This document shows positions 28,848 through 36,509 of a stretch of DNA of 64,000 nucleotides, one piece after another. Position 1 is the stretch's first letter; every line of letters starts with the position of its first letter. The DNA lies in assembly GCF_900095745.1 (NCBI RefSeq), contig NZ_FMIR01000019.1, positions 434,001 to 498,000 of the forward strand, in the 5' to 3' direction. The DNA comes from Microbacterium oxydans. Its GTDB lineage: Bacteria > Actinomycetota > Actinomycetes > Actinomycetales > Microbacteriaceae. The notes beneath the pieces are model-generated. The model did no database searches. It saw only the letters and a list, made by a program, of their open reading frames with translations, and was not told where the DNA came from. Position numbers and translations under genes: made by a program.

Positions 28848-30900
28848 ACCCCTGCTTCGCGTCCGCGACCTCAACGTCACCTTCGAGACGAAGGCCCGCA
28901 CCGTCCACGCGGTGCGTGGCGTCAACTACGAGGTCAACCGGGGAGAGTTCCTGGCGATCGTGGGAGAATCCGGCTCGGGAAAGTCCGTGTCGTCGATGGC
29001 GGTCATGGGCCTCCTCCCGAGCACCGCCAACGTCTCGGGCTCCATCACGTACGACGGCACCGAGCTCCTCGGCTCCACCGACCGGCAGCTGTCGAAGCTG
29101 CGCGGTTCCGACATCGCGATGATCTTCCAGGACCCGCTCTCGGCGCTGACCCCGGTCTACACGATCGGCCAGCAGATCATCGAGGGCCTCAAGCTCCACC
29201 AGCCCGGACTCAGCAACCAGGCTCTGGAGGCCCGAGCGGTCGAGCTGCTCGACATCGTGGGCATCCCGGAGCCCCGCCGACGGGTGAAATCGTTCCCGCA
29301 CGAGTTCTCGGGCGGCATGCGCCAGCGCGCGATGATCGCGATCGCCATCGCGAACGATCCGAAGCTGATCATCGCGGACGAGCCGACCACGGCACTGGAT
29401 GTCACCATCCAGGCCCAGATCCTCGATGTGCTCCAGAAGGCGAAGGACATCACCGGCGCCGCCGTGGTGCTCATCACGCATGATCTCGGCGTCGTCGCCG
29501 GCAACGCCGATCGCGTGGCCGTGATGTACGCGGGCCGCATCGTGGAGACAGCACCGGTCGACGAACTGTTCGCACGTCCGGCGATGCCGTACACGATCGG
29601 ACTCCTGCGCTCGATGCCCAGCATCGCCAACGGGCCCTCCGAACGTCTCGTCCCGCTCGAGGGACGTCCGCCGCTGCTGACCGAGGTGCCCACCGGCTGC
29701 CCGTTCGCCGATCGCTGCCCCGCCGTGATCTCGGCGTGCCACGACATCGAGCCCGATCTCGTCCCCGTCGCACCGCTGCAGTCCGCGGCGTGCATCCGCT
29801 CGGAAGAGATCGTCGACGGCCGGCTCCCCCGCGACGAGGTCTTCTCCCCGCCGGCCCCTGTCGAAGAGGTCGTCCGCGAGGTCGAGACCCGCGGCACCGT
29901 GCTCAAGGTCGAGGACCTGAAGCGGCACTACCCGCTCACCAAGGGCACCGTCTTCCGCCGCCGGATCGGCACCGTCCGCGCGGTCGACGGCGTCAGCTTC
30001 GAGCTGGACGGCGGCAAGACCCTCGGCCTGGTCGGAGAATCGGGCTGCGGAAAGTCGACCACCGTCATGGAGGTCATGGAGCTCGCCCAGCCGCAGTCGG
30101 GGCGCGTCTCCGTCAACGGCATCGACACGGCCACGCTCTCCGCTTCACAGCGTCGCGCGCTCCGAACCGACATCCAGATCGTGTTCCAGGACCCGGCGGC
30201 CTCGCTCGACCCGCGTATGACCGTCGAAGAGCTCATCGGCGAACCGCTCACCGTGCACGACGTCCCGGCGAAGGAGATCTCGCGCCGCGTGCGCCGGATG
30301 CTCGAGCTCGTCGGTCTCGAGCCGAGCTATGCCCGTCGCTACCCGCACGAGTTCTCCGGAGGTCAGCGCCAGCGCATCGGAATCGCGCGTGCGCTCGTCG
30401 TCGAACCGAAGATCCTCGTCCTCGACGAGCCGGTTTCCGCGCTCGACGTCTCGGTGCAGGCCGGCGTGATCAACCTGCTCGAAGACCTGAAGCAGCAGCT
30501 GGGGCTCTCGTACCTGTTCGTCGCCCATGACCTCGCCGTGGTGCGGCACATCGCCGACGACGTGGCCGTGATGTACCTCGGGCGCATCATCGAGTACGGC
30601 GACGTCGACGAGATCTTCAGCAACCCGCGCCATCCGTACACGCGCGCGCTGCTGTCGGCCGTGCCGGTCCCCGACCCGCAGATCGAGCGGACGCGCGAGC
30701 GGATCCTCCTCTCCGGAGACCTGCCATCGCCGACCGAGACGATCACCGGGTGCGCGTTCCGCACGCGGTGCCCGCTCTACGCGATACTCCCTCCGGAGCA
30801 GCAGGCCGAGTGCGAGACCAGGTCGCCCGAGCTGCGGCCCGTGGAGGGACGCGACGTCTCCTGCCACTGGGCGGAGCAGGACATCCTGCAGACCGCGTGA
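28840..30900 (+). CDS. Fused peptide ABC transporter ATPase (DppD-DppF in one chain)
   Basis: 686 aa with two complete ABC domains. Domain 1: Walker A GESGSGKSVSSM near residue 43, signature FSGGMRQRAM, Walker B LIIADEPTTALD. Domain 2: Walker A GESGCGKSTTVM near residue 395, signature FSGGQRQRIG, Walker B LVLDEPVSALD. Each ends with the oligopeptide C-terminal domain and its Cys-rich FxxRCP motif (CPFADRCP; CAFRTRCP). One polypeptide thus supplies both ATPase halves. The GTG start overlaps the OppC-type stop. Confidence 0.95.
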   Translation: MPEPLLRVRDLNVTFETKARTVHAVRGVNYEVNRGEFLAIVGESGSGKSVSSMAVMGLLPSTANVSGSITYDGTELLGSTDRQLSKLRGSDIAMIFQDPLSALTPVYTIGQQIIEGLKLHQPGLSNQALEARAVELLDIVGIPEPRRRVKSFPHEFSGGMRQRAMIAIAIANDPKLIIADEPTTALDVTIQAQILDVLQKAKDITGAAVVLITHDLGVVAGNADRVAVMYAGRIVETAPVDELFARPAMPYTIGLLRSMPSIANGPSERLVPLEGRPPLLTEVPTGCPFADRCPAVISACHDIEPDLVPVAPLQSAACIRSEEIVDGRLPRDEVFSPPAPVEEVVREVETRGTVLKVEDLKRHYPLTKGTVFRRRIGTVRAVDGVSFELDGGKTLGLVGESGCGKSTTVMEVMELAQPQSGRVSVNGIDTATLSASQRRALRTDIQIVFQDPAASLDPRMTVEELIGEPLTVHDVPAKEISRRVRRMLELVGLEPSYARRYPHEFSGGQRQRIGIARALVVEPKILVLDEPVSALDVSVQAGVINLLEDLKQQLGLSYLFVAHDLAVVRHIADDVAVMYLGRIIEYGDVDEIFSNPRHPYTRALLSAVPVPDPQIERTRERILLSGDLPSPTETITGCAFRTRCPLYAILPPEQQAECETRSPELRPVEGRDVSCHWAEQDILQTA

Positions 30901-31475
30901 TCCGTGGTGACGGCGTGAGCGGGCGCGGCACTGACCGCATCGTCATCCGCGGCGCATCGGGCTGGTGGATCAGCGGTGTTCTGGCGGCGCTCTTCGCCTA
31001 CCTGCTCATCGATGCGACCGTGCGCGCGGAGTGGGCGATCGTGCTCCTCTCCCTGCCCTGGATGGCCGCGGTACTGCTGGTGTGCTGGATGCTGTTGATC
31101 CGGCCCTGCCTGATCGTCGCGCCGCCCACGCTCACCGTGGTCAACGTCGTCCGCACGCACACGATCCCGTGGCAGGAGGTGGCCGAGCTCCACGTGCGGT
31201 ATCAGCTGGTCGTCGAGTTGACCGACGGCACCACTATCCGCGCGTGGGGTTCGCCCACCGTCCAACCGCGCCGGGACCGGGAAGCCGATGCGTCGACGAC
31301 GCACCGTTCCCGCGCCTTCGTCGGTGTCGTGGAGGCGATCGACCGGGCGCGTGATGACGTCGGGCGAGCGCCGACGGGTACGTCATCACGAACCGTAGGT
31401 TTCGCGTGGCTGCCTCTCCTCGCTCTCGCCCTCGCCGTGGCTCTCGGCGTCACGGCCGCCGGCCTGCTGTTGTGA
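30897..31475 (+). CDS. PH-domain-like small membrane protein
   Basis: 192 aa. Two N-terminal transmembrane helices (WWISGVLAALFAYLLI; IVLLSLPWMAAVLLVCWMLLI), a beta-rich segment with TIPWQEVAELHVRYQLVVEL resembling bacterial PH/YdbT-type domains, and one C-terminal helix. Function unknown. The GTG at 30897 overlaps the ATPase stop as GTGA and is taken as start; GTG at 30915 is possible. Confidence 0.65.
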   Translation: MIRGDGVSGRGTDRIVIRGASGWWISGVLAALFAYLLIDATVRAEWAIVLLSLPWMAAVLLVCWMLLIRPCLIVAPPTLTVVNVVRTHTIPWQEVAELHVRYQLVVELTDGTTIRAWGSPTVQPRRDREADASTTHRSRAFVGVVEAIDRARDDVGRAPTGTSSRTVGFAWLPLLALALAVALGVTAAGLLL

Positions 31476-31505
31476 CGCGGGGTCTCGGCACAGACGCCGA
31501 GATCC

Positions 31506-31511
31506 TAAGCT
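31506..31511 (+). promoter_or_regulatory. -10 hexamer of a leaderless promoter
   Basis: TAAGCT ends 6 nt before the GTG at 31518; no Shine-Dalgarno is present. Confidence 0.55.
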
Positions 31512-31517
31512 GAACGC

Positions 31518-32249
31518 GTGAGCGCACAGATCGTCCTCGTGCACGGCATCCGCACGTCCGCCACCATGTGGCGCGCGCAGCTCGCCTATCTCGAGGCGCG
31601 CGGATACGCCGCCACGGCCGTCGACCTGCCGGGACACGGCACCCGGATGAGCGAGGACTTCACGCTGCATGAGGCGCTGCACACGATCGATGCCGCGGTT
31701 CGCGCCGCGGCGCAGAAGGGGCCCGTCGTGCTCGTCGGGCACTCGATGGGTGGGCTCCTCTGCCTCGCGTACGTCGGCGGAGCGCAGACGCCACCCGTCG
31801 CCGGTCTCGTCGCGGCAGCGTGCACCTCGCTCCCCCACGGCGCAGGTCTGCGGGCCTATCGGCTGTTCGCGAGGGCCGTCGACTCGCTCCCCGACCGCGG
31901 CATGTGGCTCACCGCGCGCATGCTCGAGGCCACCATCCCCGCCGAGACGCGGTCGGACTTCGCCGCGGGCGGCTACGCACTCGACACACAGGATGCCGCG
32001 CTCCGCAGTCTCGCGGCCCTCGACGTCGCCGCCGCGGTCCCCCGCATCACAATCCCCCTCTGGTTCGTGAACGGTCAGTACGACCAGCTGCGCCTGAACG
32101 AGACGCTCTTCCGTCGTCTCGCCCCGCACGCCGAACTGATCGTCGTCCCTCGAACGACCCATCTGGTCACGGCGATGAGACCGCGGATCTTCAACGCGGT
32201 GCTGCAGCTCGCGATCGCGACGGTGGAGAAGGACGCATCGCGCTCATGA
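31518..32249 (+). CDS. Alpha/beta hydrolase
   Basis: 243 aa. The nucleophile elbow is GHSMGG (near residue 76), the oxyanion region HGIRTSATMW, and a C-terminal TTHLV supplies the catalytic His; the acid is probably the Asp of NGQYDQL. It belongs to the monoacylglycerol-lipase/esterase-like group. Substrate unknown. Convergent with the MFS gene, overlapping it by 6 nt. Confidence 0.88.
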   Translation: MSAQIVLVHGIRTSATMWRAQLAYLEARGYAATAVDLPGHGTRMSEDFTLHEALHTIDAAVRAAAQKGPVVLVGHSMGGLLCLAYVGGAQTPPVAGLVAAACTSLPHGAGLRAYRLFARAVDSLPDRGMWLTARMLEATIPAETRSDFAAGGYALDTQDAALRSLAALDVAAAVPRITIPLWFVNGQYDQLRLNETLFRRLAPHAELIVVPRTTHLVTAMRPRIFNAVLQLAIATVEKDASRS

Positions 32250-33479
32250 GCGCTTCGGCTCTCGGGCGAACGCGGTGAGGAGTCCCCCCACCAGCGACAG
32301 CACGGCCGCCGCGACGAACACCAGCCAGAACCCGCCGACCAGGGCGACCAGCGCAGCCCCGAGCACCGGTCCGATCAGCTGGCCGAGGGCGGCCGTGACG
32401 TTCACGATCCCGAGGTCGCGCGCGTGGTCCTGTTCATCCGGCAGCAGATCGGCGGCGAAAGCGAGCCCCACCGTCGAGAAGGCGCCGTAGCCGAGGCCCA
32501 TCAGAGCCGCGGCCACCATCGTCATCTCGAACGTCGGCACGAGCGCGATCGCGACACCGGATGCCGCCTGCACCACCGTCGCGGCGACCGCGAGCGTGCG
32601 CCGGTTCCCCGTGCGGTCGGAGACGATGCCGGTGACCACCGAGGCGATCACCACGAACACGGTGTACACGACGATGAGCAGCAGGAGGTTGTCCTGGGCG
32701 ACCGCACTCGGCTGGCCGAGCCCGTGCAGCAGGAAGAACAGGAACAGGGCCGTCCCGAGCGCATTGCCGATGTTCGTCACCAGGCGACCGGAGAGCATCC
32801 AGGCGAAATCCCGATCGCGCAGAGAGGCCAGCCGGCGACGCCCCACCTGCTTCGGTCGCATCGCCTCGACGCTCGGCGGGTCGGGCAGGAGCAAGGCGAC
32901 GGCCGATCCGACGACGGCGATCACTCCGGCGAGCAGCAGGTAGCCTTCGCGGATGCCGAGTCCGAGGAGAACGACCAGGCCGACGCCGAGCACGATGCCG
33001 ACGGCCTGACTGGAACCGACCGCCGCCGATGCCGCACCGCGCTGCGTCGACGGCAGCTGGTCGGCGATGAGAGCGGTGAAGGCGGCGGACGAGACCGCGA
33101 CGCCGATCGACACGCCCACCCATCCGGCGCCGACCGCCCATGGGCCCTCGGCGTATCCGGTCAGGACGAGGCAGACCGCGGTGAACAGAACGCCGCCGAG
33201 CGCCCACGGACGGCGGCGGTGGCGCCCCGCAGCTGCGCGGTCGGAGAGCGCTCCGGCCGCAGGACCGGCGATGATGCCGGCGAGCCCGCCGATTCCGAGC
33301 ACCAGACCGGAGGAGACGACACCGCGGATCCAGTCGTCTTCCGGTGTGTCCAGCTGCAGGGGAAGAAGCAGCTGCACCGGCGTGAGCTGCACGGTCCAGA
33401 TCGCGAGCCACGCCAGCGTGAACAGCGACATCCATCGTGCTCCCGCTCGAACCGTGCGGGTGCCGGCGACCTCGGTCAT
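32244..33479 (-). CDS. MFS transporter
   Basis: 411 aa, 12 predicted transmembrane helices in two halves, with GALSDRAAAGRHRRRPW after TM2 and GIVSDRTGNRRT in the second half (the MFS GxxxDRxGRR loop motif in each half). The resemblance is to sugar/glycoside-type MFS porters. Start ATG overlaps the beta-glucosidase stop as ATGA, so it probably imports a glycoside hydrolysed by that enzyme. Confidence 0.88.
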   Translation of the reverse strand: MTEVAGTRTVRAGARWMSLFTLAWLAIWTVQLTPVQLLLPLQLDTPEDDWIRGVVSSGLVLGIGGLAGIIAGPAAGALSDRAAAGRHRRRPWALGGVLFTAVCLVLTGYAEGPWAVGAGWVGVSIGVAVSSAAFTALIADQLPSTQRGAASAAVGSSQAVGIVLGVGLVVLLGLGIREGYLLLAGVIAVVGSAVALLLPDPPSVEAMRPKQVGRRRLASLRDRDFAWMLSGRLVTNIGNALGTALFLFFLLHGLGQPSAVAQDNLLLLIVVYTVFVVIASVVTGIVSDRTGNRRTLAVAATVVQAASGVAIALVPTFEMTMVAAALMGLGYGAFSTVGLAFAADLLPDEQDHARDLGIVNVTAALGQLIGPVLGAALVALVGGFWLVFVAAAVLSLVGGLLTAFAREPKRS

Positions 33480-34846
33480 CTCGCCACCGCCGTCGCTGTC
33501 GCCGCGCGCGAACTCGCGATGACGTCGCGATACCAGTCGTAGGAGGCCTTGGGCGTCCGCTCCCCCGTCTCGAAGTCGACGTGGACGAGCCCGAACCGTT
33601 GGGTGTAGCCGTCGGCCCACTCCCAGTTGTCGAGCAGTGACCACACCGTGTACTCCTCCACTGGGACTCCGGCTGCCATCGCTTCCCCGACGGCGGCGAG
33701 GTGCCCGGCCAGATACGCGATCCGGTCCGTGTCATCGACGTGGCCGGCGCGCGGCGGTTCCGGGAACGAAGCCCCGTTCTCACCGATGATGACCGGGGGA
33801 AGACGGGGGTGCCGCGCATGCAGGTCGACCAGGAGGTCGCGGAGCGCTCCGGGCACGATCGGCCATTCGGGACCGAAGCCGGTGACGGGAGCGCCGGGAG
33901 TGGGCACGATGTCGAAGGGGATGGGACTCCCCTCCTCTGGTGCCGTCACGGTCGTGGGGTTGTAGAAGTTGATGCCGTAGAAGTCGATCGAGCCGCCGAT
34001 CTCCTCGAGGTCCCCGTCGCGCACCGGCATCGGCGGGAGGCCCAGCGACTCCAGGTCCGGGTAGGCGCCGGTGAGGAGCGGCTCGCTGAAGACCCGATTG
34101 TGGATCAGATCATAGAGGCCGGCCGCCTCGTGGTCGGCGGCCGTGTCATGCAGCGGAAGCACCCACGTGTGGTTGTTCGCGAGCCCGACGGCGGAGGCGC
34201 CTCGCTCCCGCAGCACGGAGGCAGCGCTGGCATGGGCGAGCAGCTGGTGGTGGGCGGTCGGCAGCGCGCCGAAGAGCAGCTGTCTCCCCGGCGCGAGTGC
34301 GCCGACCGCGTATCCCTGCAACGTCGTCATGGCCGGCTCGTTCAGGGTGTACCACTGCCGCACGCGATCACCGAGGCGGTCGGCCACGATCGTCACGTAG
34401 TCGGCGAAGCGCTCGGCGGTGTCACGCTCGAGCCAGCCGCCGTCGGCCTCGACCGCACTCGGCATCTCCCAGTGGAAGAGGGTCGGGAACGGAGCGACGC
34501 CCGCCTCCAGCAGAAGGTCGACCAGCCGCGAGTAGTGGTCGAGGGCGGTCTTGTCACCGTCACCTCTGCCGTCCGGCTGCACGCGCGCCCACGGGATGGA
34601 GAACCGATAGCGGTCGAGCCCCAACCCGGCGGCGAGGGCCACATCGGCCTCGGGATGCCGGTAACTGTCGCATGCCGGGTCTGCCGTCGACCCGTCGATG
34701 ATCGCGCCGGGCCTCTCGAGGAAGTCGTCCCAGATGGAGCGTCCCGTATTTCCCGTCGGACGCGATCCCTCGATCTGGAAGGCGGAGGTCGCGGCGGACC
34801 AGCGAAGGCCTGCGGGCACGGACGGAGGAACGCGTTCGGGGGTCAT
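33476..34846 (-). CDS. Family GH1 beta-glucosidase
   Basis: 456 aa TIM barrel. The acid/base motif is TLNEPA and the nucleophile motif IGENGAS, with the N-terminal FQIEGS signature. It cleaves beta-linked glucosides or related sugars in the cytosol (no signal peptide). AAGGAG lies upstream of the ATG. Forms a two-gene import-and-cleave unit with the MFS transporter. Confidence 0.95.
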   Translation of the reverse strand: MTPERVPPSVPAGLRWSAATSAFQIEGSRPTGNTGRSIWDDFLERPGAIIDGSTADPACDSYRHPEADVALAAGLGLDRYRFSIPWARVQPDGRGDGDKTALDHYSRLVDLLLEAGVAPFPTLFHWEMPSAVEADGGWLERDTAERFADYVTIVADRLGDRVRQWYTLNEPAMTTLQGYAVGALAPGRQLLFGALPTAHHQLLAHASAASVLRERGASAVGLANNHTWVLPLHDTAADHEAAGLYDLIHNRVFSEPLLTGAYPDLESLGLPPMPVRDGDLEEIGGSIDFYGINFYNPTTVTAPEEGSPIPFDIVPTPGAPVTGFGPEWPIVPGALRDLLVDLHARHPRLPPVIIGENGASFPEPPRAGHVDDTDRIAYLAGHLAAVGEAMAAGVPVEEYTVWSLLDNWEWADGYTQRFGLVHVDFETGERTPKASYDWYRDVIASSRAATATAVAR

Positions 34847-34960
34847 ATGGCTCCTTGACAGCGGTGTCGGGATAGTGATGATTCTGCACCCAGTACCACG
34901 AGATCCGCGACGGAGTTTCGCAATCCGTCGGCCGTTTCGCGTCTACACCCCCTCTGCTGG

Positions 34961-34966
34961 TAGACT
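34961..34966 (+). promoter_or_regulatory. -10 hexamer of rpsT
   Basis: TAGACT, followed by a leader of about 96 nt before the rpsT GTG. No convincing -35 is visible. Confidence 0.4.
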
Positions 34967-35009
34967 CGACTCTTGGCTTGCGTGTGGGTTCTTCCCTCAC
35001 GACCGCCGT

Positions 35010-35030
35010 GCAGCAGCCCTCTTCTGCTGC
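35010..35030 (+). promoter_or_regulatory. Hairpin in the rpsT leader
   Basis: GCAGCAG and CTGCTGC pair perfectly around a CCCTCTT loop about 40 nt before the rpsT start. It may take part in S20 autoregulation. Confidence 0.4.
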
Positions 35031-35068
35031 CGGCATTCCGAACACTCCTGTACAGAAAGCGTCCACAC

Positions 35069-35329
35069 GTGGCAAACATCAAGTCGCAGATCAAGCGCAA
35101 CAAGACCAACGAGAAGGCGCGCGAGCGTAACAAGGCCGTGAAGAGCGAGCTCAAGACGGTCATCCGCACGACTCGCACGGCAGTCACCGCCGGCGACAAG
35201 GTCGCAGCCGAGGCCGGCCTGAAGAAGGCCGCCGTCAAGCTCGACAAGGCCGTCAGCAAGGGTGTCCTGCACAAGAACCAGGCGTCGAACCGCAAGTCGG
35301 CTCTCGCCAAGCAGGTCGCTTCTCTCTGA
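35069..35329 (+). CDS. rpsT: 30S ribosomal protein S20
   Basis: 86 aa, basic three-helix bundle; begins [20 protein letters not shown] after the initiator and ends [10 protein letters not shown], normal S20 length. It binds the 5' and 3' minor domains of 16S rRNA. The start is GTG with a GAAAG site upstream; a non-AUG start is also a feature of S20 in enterobacteria, where it takes part in autoregulation. Monocistronic, ended by a hairpin terminator. Confidence 0.97.
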   Translation: MANIKSQIKRNKTNEKARERNKAVKSELKTVIRTTRTAVTAGDKVAAEAGLKKAAVKLDKAVSKGVLHKNQASNRKSALAKQVASL

Positions 35330-35345
35330 GCTGAAGCTTCTGAGA

Positions 35346-35375
35346 AAGGCCCGTCCCGTCTTCGGGGCGGGCCTT
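35346..35375 (+). terminator. rpsT terminator
   Basis: AAGGCCCG and CGGGCCTT form the stem (continuing inward with one mismatch to a TCTT loop), followed by a pyrimidine-rich tail. Confidence 0.85.
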
Positions 35376-35425
35376 CTTCGTCTCCGGCAGTGATCCGCGG
35401 CGTTCTGCGGAGCGAGGACGCGTGA

Positions 35426-36466
35426 CTATTCTTCGCCGAACGGTCGACGAGTGGCGATCACCGTGACCATGCGCTCGAGCGCGAAGATCGGATCGCGGGC
35501 GGCACCCTTGACCTCACCGTCGGCGCGCGCTGTGGCCTGGATCGCCATCCCGAGCGAACGCTCGTTCCACCCGGCAAGGTCACGGCGGGCACGGTCGACC
35601 TGCCAGTCCTTCATGCCCAGTCGCTGGGCGAGCTGCCGGCTGGGTTCGCGGTTTCCGGCGACCCGCGCCATGGTGCGGAGCTTCATCGCGAAGGCCGCGA
35701 CCATCGGCACCGGATCGGCTCCGGATGACAGGGCGTGGCGGAGCGCGACCAGCGCCTCACCGTAACGGCCGGCGATCGCGGTGTCGGCCACGACGAATGC
35801 CGACACTTCGACGCGCCCGCCGTAGTACTTGGTGACGACTTCTTCGGAGATGTCGCCCTCGACGTCTCCGATGAGCTGCTGGCAGGCCGCCGCCAGCTCG
35901 GTGAGATCATCGGCGAACGCGGAGACCAGCGCGCGCAGCGCCGCCGGCGCGATGCGCTTCTTGGCGGTGCGGAACTCTCCGGCGGCGAAGTCGACCCGAT
36001 CGCCATCGCGCTTGATCGCGGGGCAGGCGATCTCGATGCCTCCGCCGGTGCCGGCACGGACCGCATCGAGCAGCTTCTTGCCGCGCACGCTCGCGCCCGT
36101 GTGCCGGAGGATGACGGTCGCGCCCTCCTGCGGGTTGTCGAGGTACGACACCGCCTCCTGGATGAAGGCGTCGGAGCACTTCTCCACGCCGGAGACGCGC
36201 ACCAGGCGCGGTTCGCCGAAGAGGGACGGGGAGGTGAGGGCCAGGAGCGTTCCCGGCGCGTAGTCGTCGGCCCGCACATCGCTGACCTCGAGAGCGGGGT
36301 CTTCGGCGCGGAGATAGTCGCGGACGCCGGCGATCGCGCGCTCTGCGCAGACCTCTTCCGGCCCGGAGACGAGCACGAGCGGAGCGGGACGAGGCTCTCG
36401 CCAGGAGACCTGGGGGACCTTCGTGGGTTTCGCACCACCGCGGGAAGGGGGACGCGAAGCTGCCAT
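35426..36466 (-). CDS. holA: DNA polymerase III subunit delta
   Basis: 346 aa clamp-loader subunit: N-terminal AAA+-like domain (PAPLVLVSGPEEVCAERA), central lid and C-terminal helical collar (LRHALSSGADPVPMVAAFAMKLR). It opens the beta clamp for loading at primed sites. The ATG is preceded at 6 nt by TAGTCT on the same strand, indicating a leaderless transcript separate from comEC. Confidence 0.92.
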   Translation of the reverse strand: MAASRPPSRGGAKPTKVPQVSWREPRPAPLVLVSGPEEVCAERAIAGVRDYLRAEDPALEVSDVRADDYAPGTLLALTSPSLFGEPRLVRVSGVEKCSDAFIQEAVSYLDNPQEGATVILRHTGASVRGKKLLDAVRAGTGGGIEIACPAIKRDGDRVDFAAGEFRTAKKRIAPAALRALVSAFADDLTELAAACQQLIGDVEGDISEEVVTKYYGGRVEVSAFVVADTAIAGRYGEALVALRHALSSGADPVPMVAAFAMKLRTMARVAGNREPSRQLAQRLGMKDWQVDRARRDLAGWNERSLGMAIQATARADGEVKGAARDPIFALERMVTVIATRRPFGEE

Positions 36467-36472
36467 GGATCC

Positions 36473-36478
36473 AGACTA
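36473..36478 (-). promoter_or_regulatory. -10 hexamer of a leaderless promoter
   Basis: TAGTCT on the minus strand, 6 nt before the holA ATG. Confidence 0.5.
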
Positions 36479-36509
36479 CCGGCGGTCGCCGACACCGCTG
36501 CCCGCTCGC

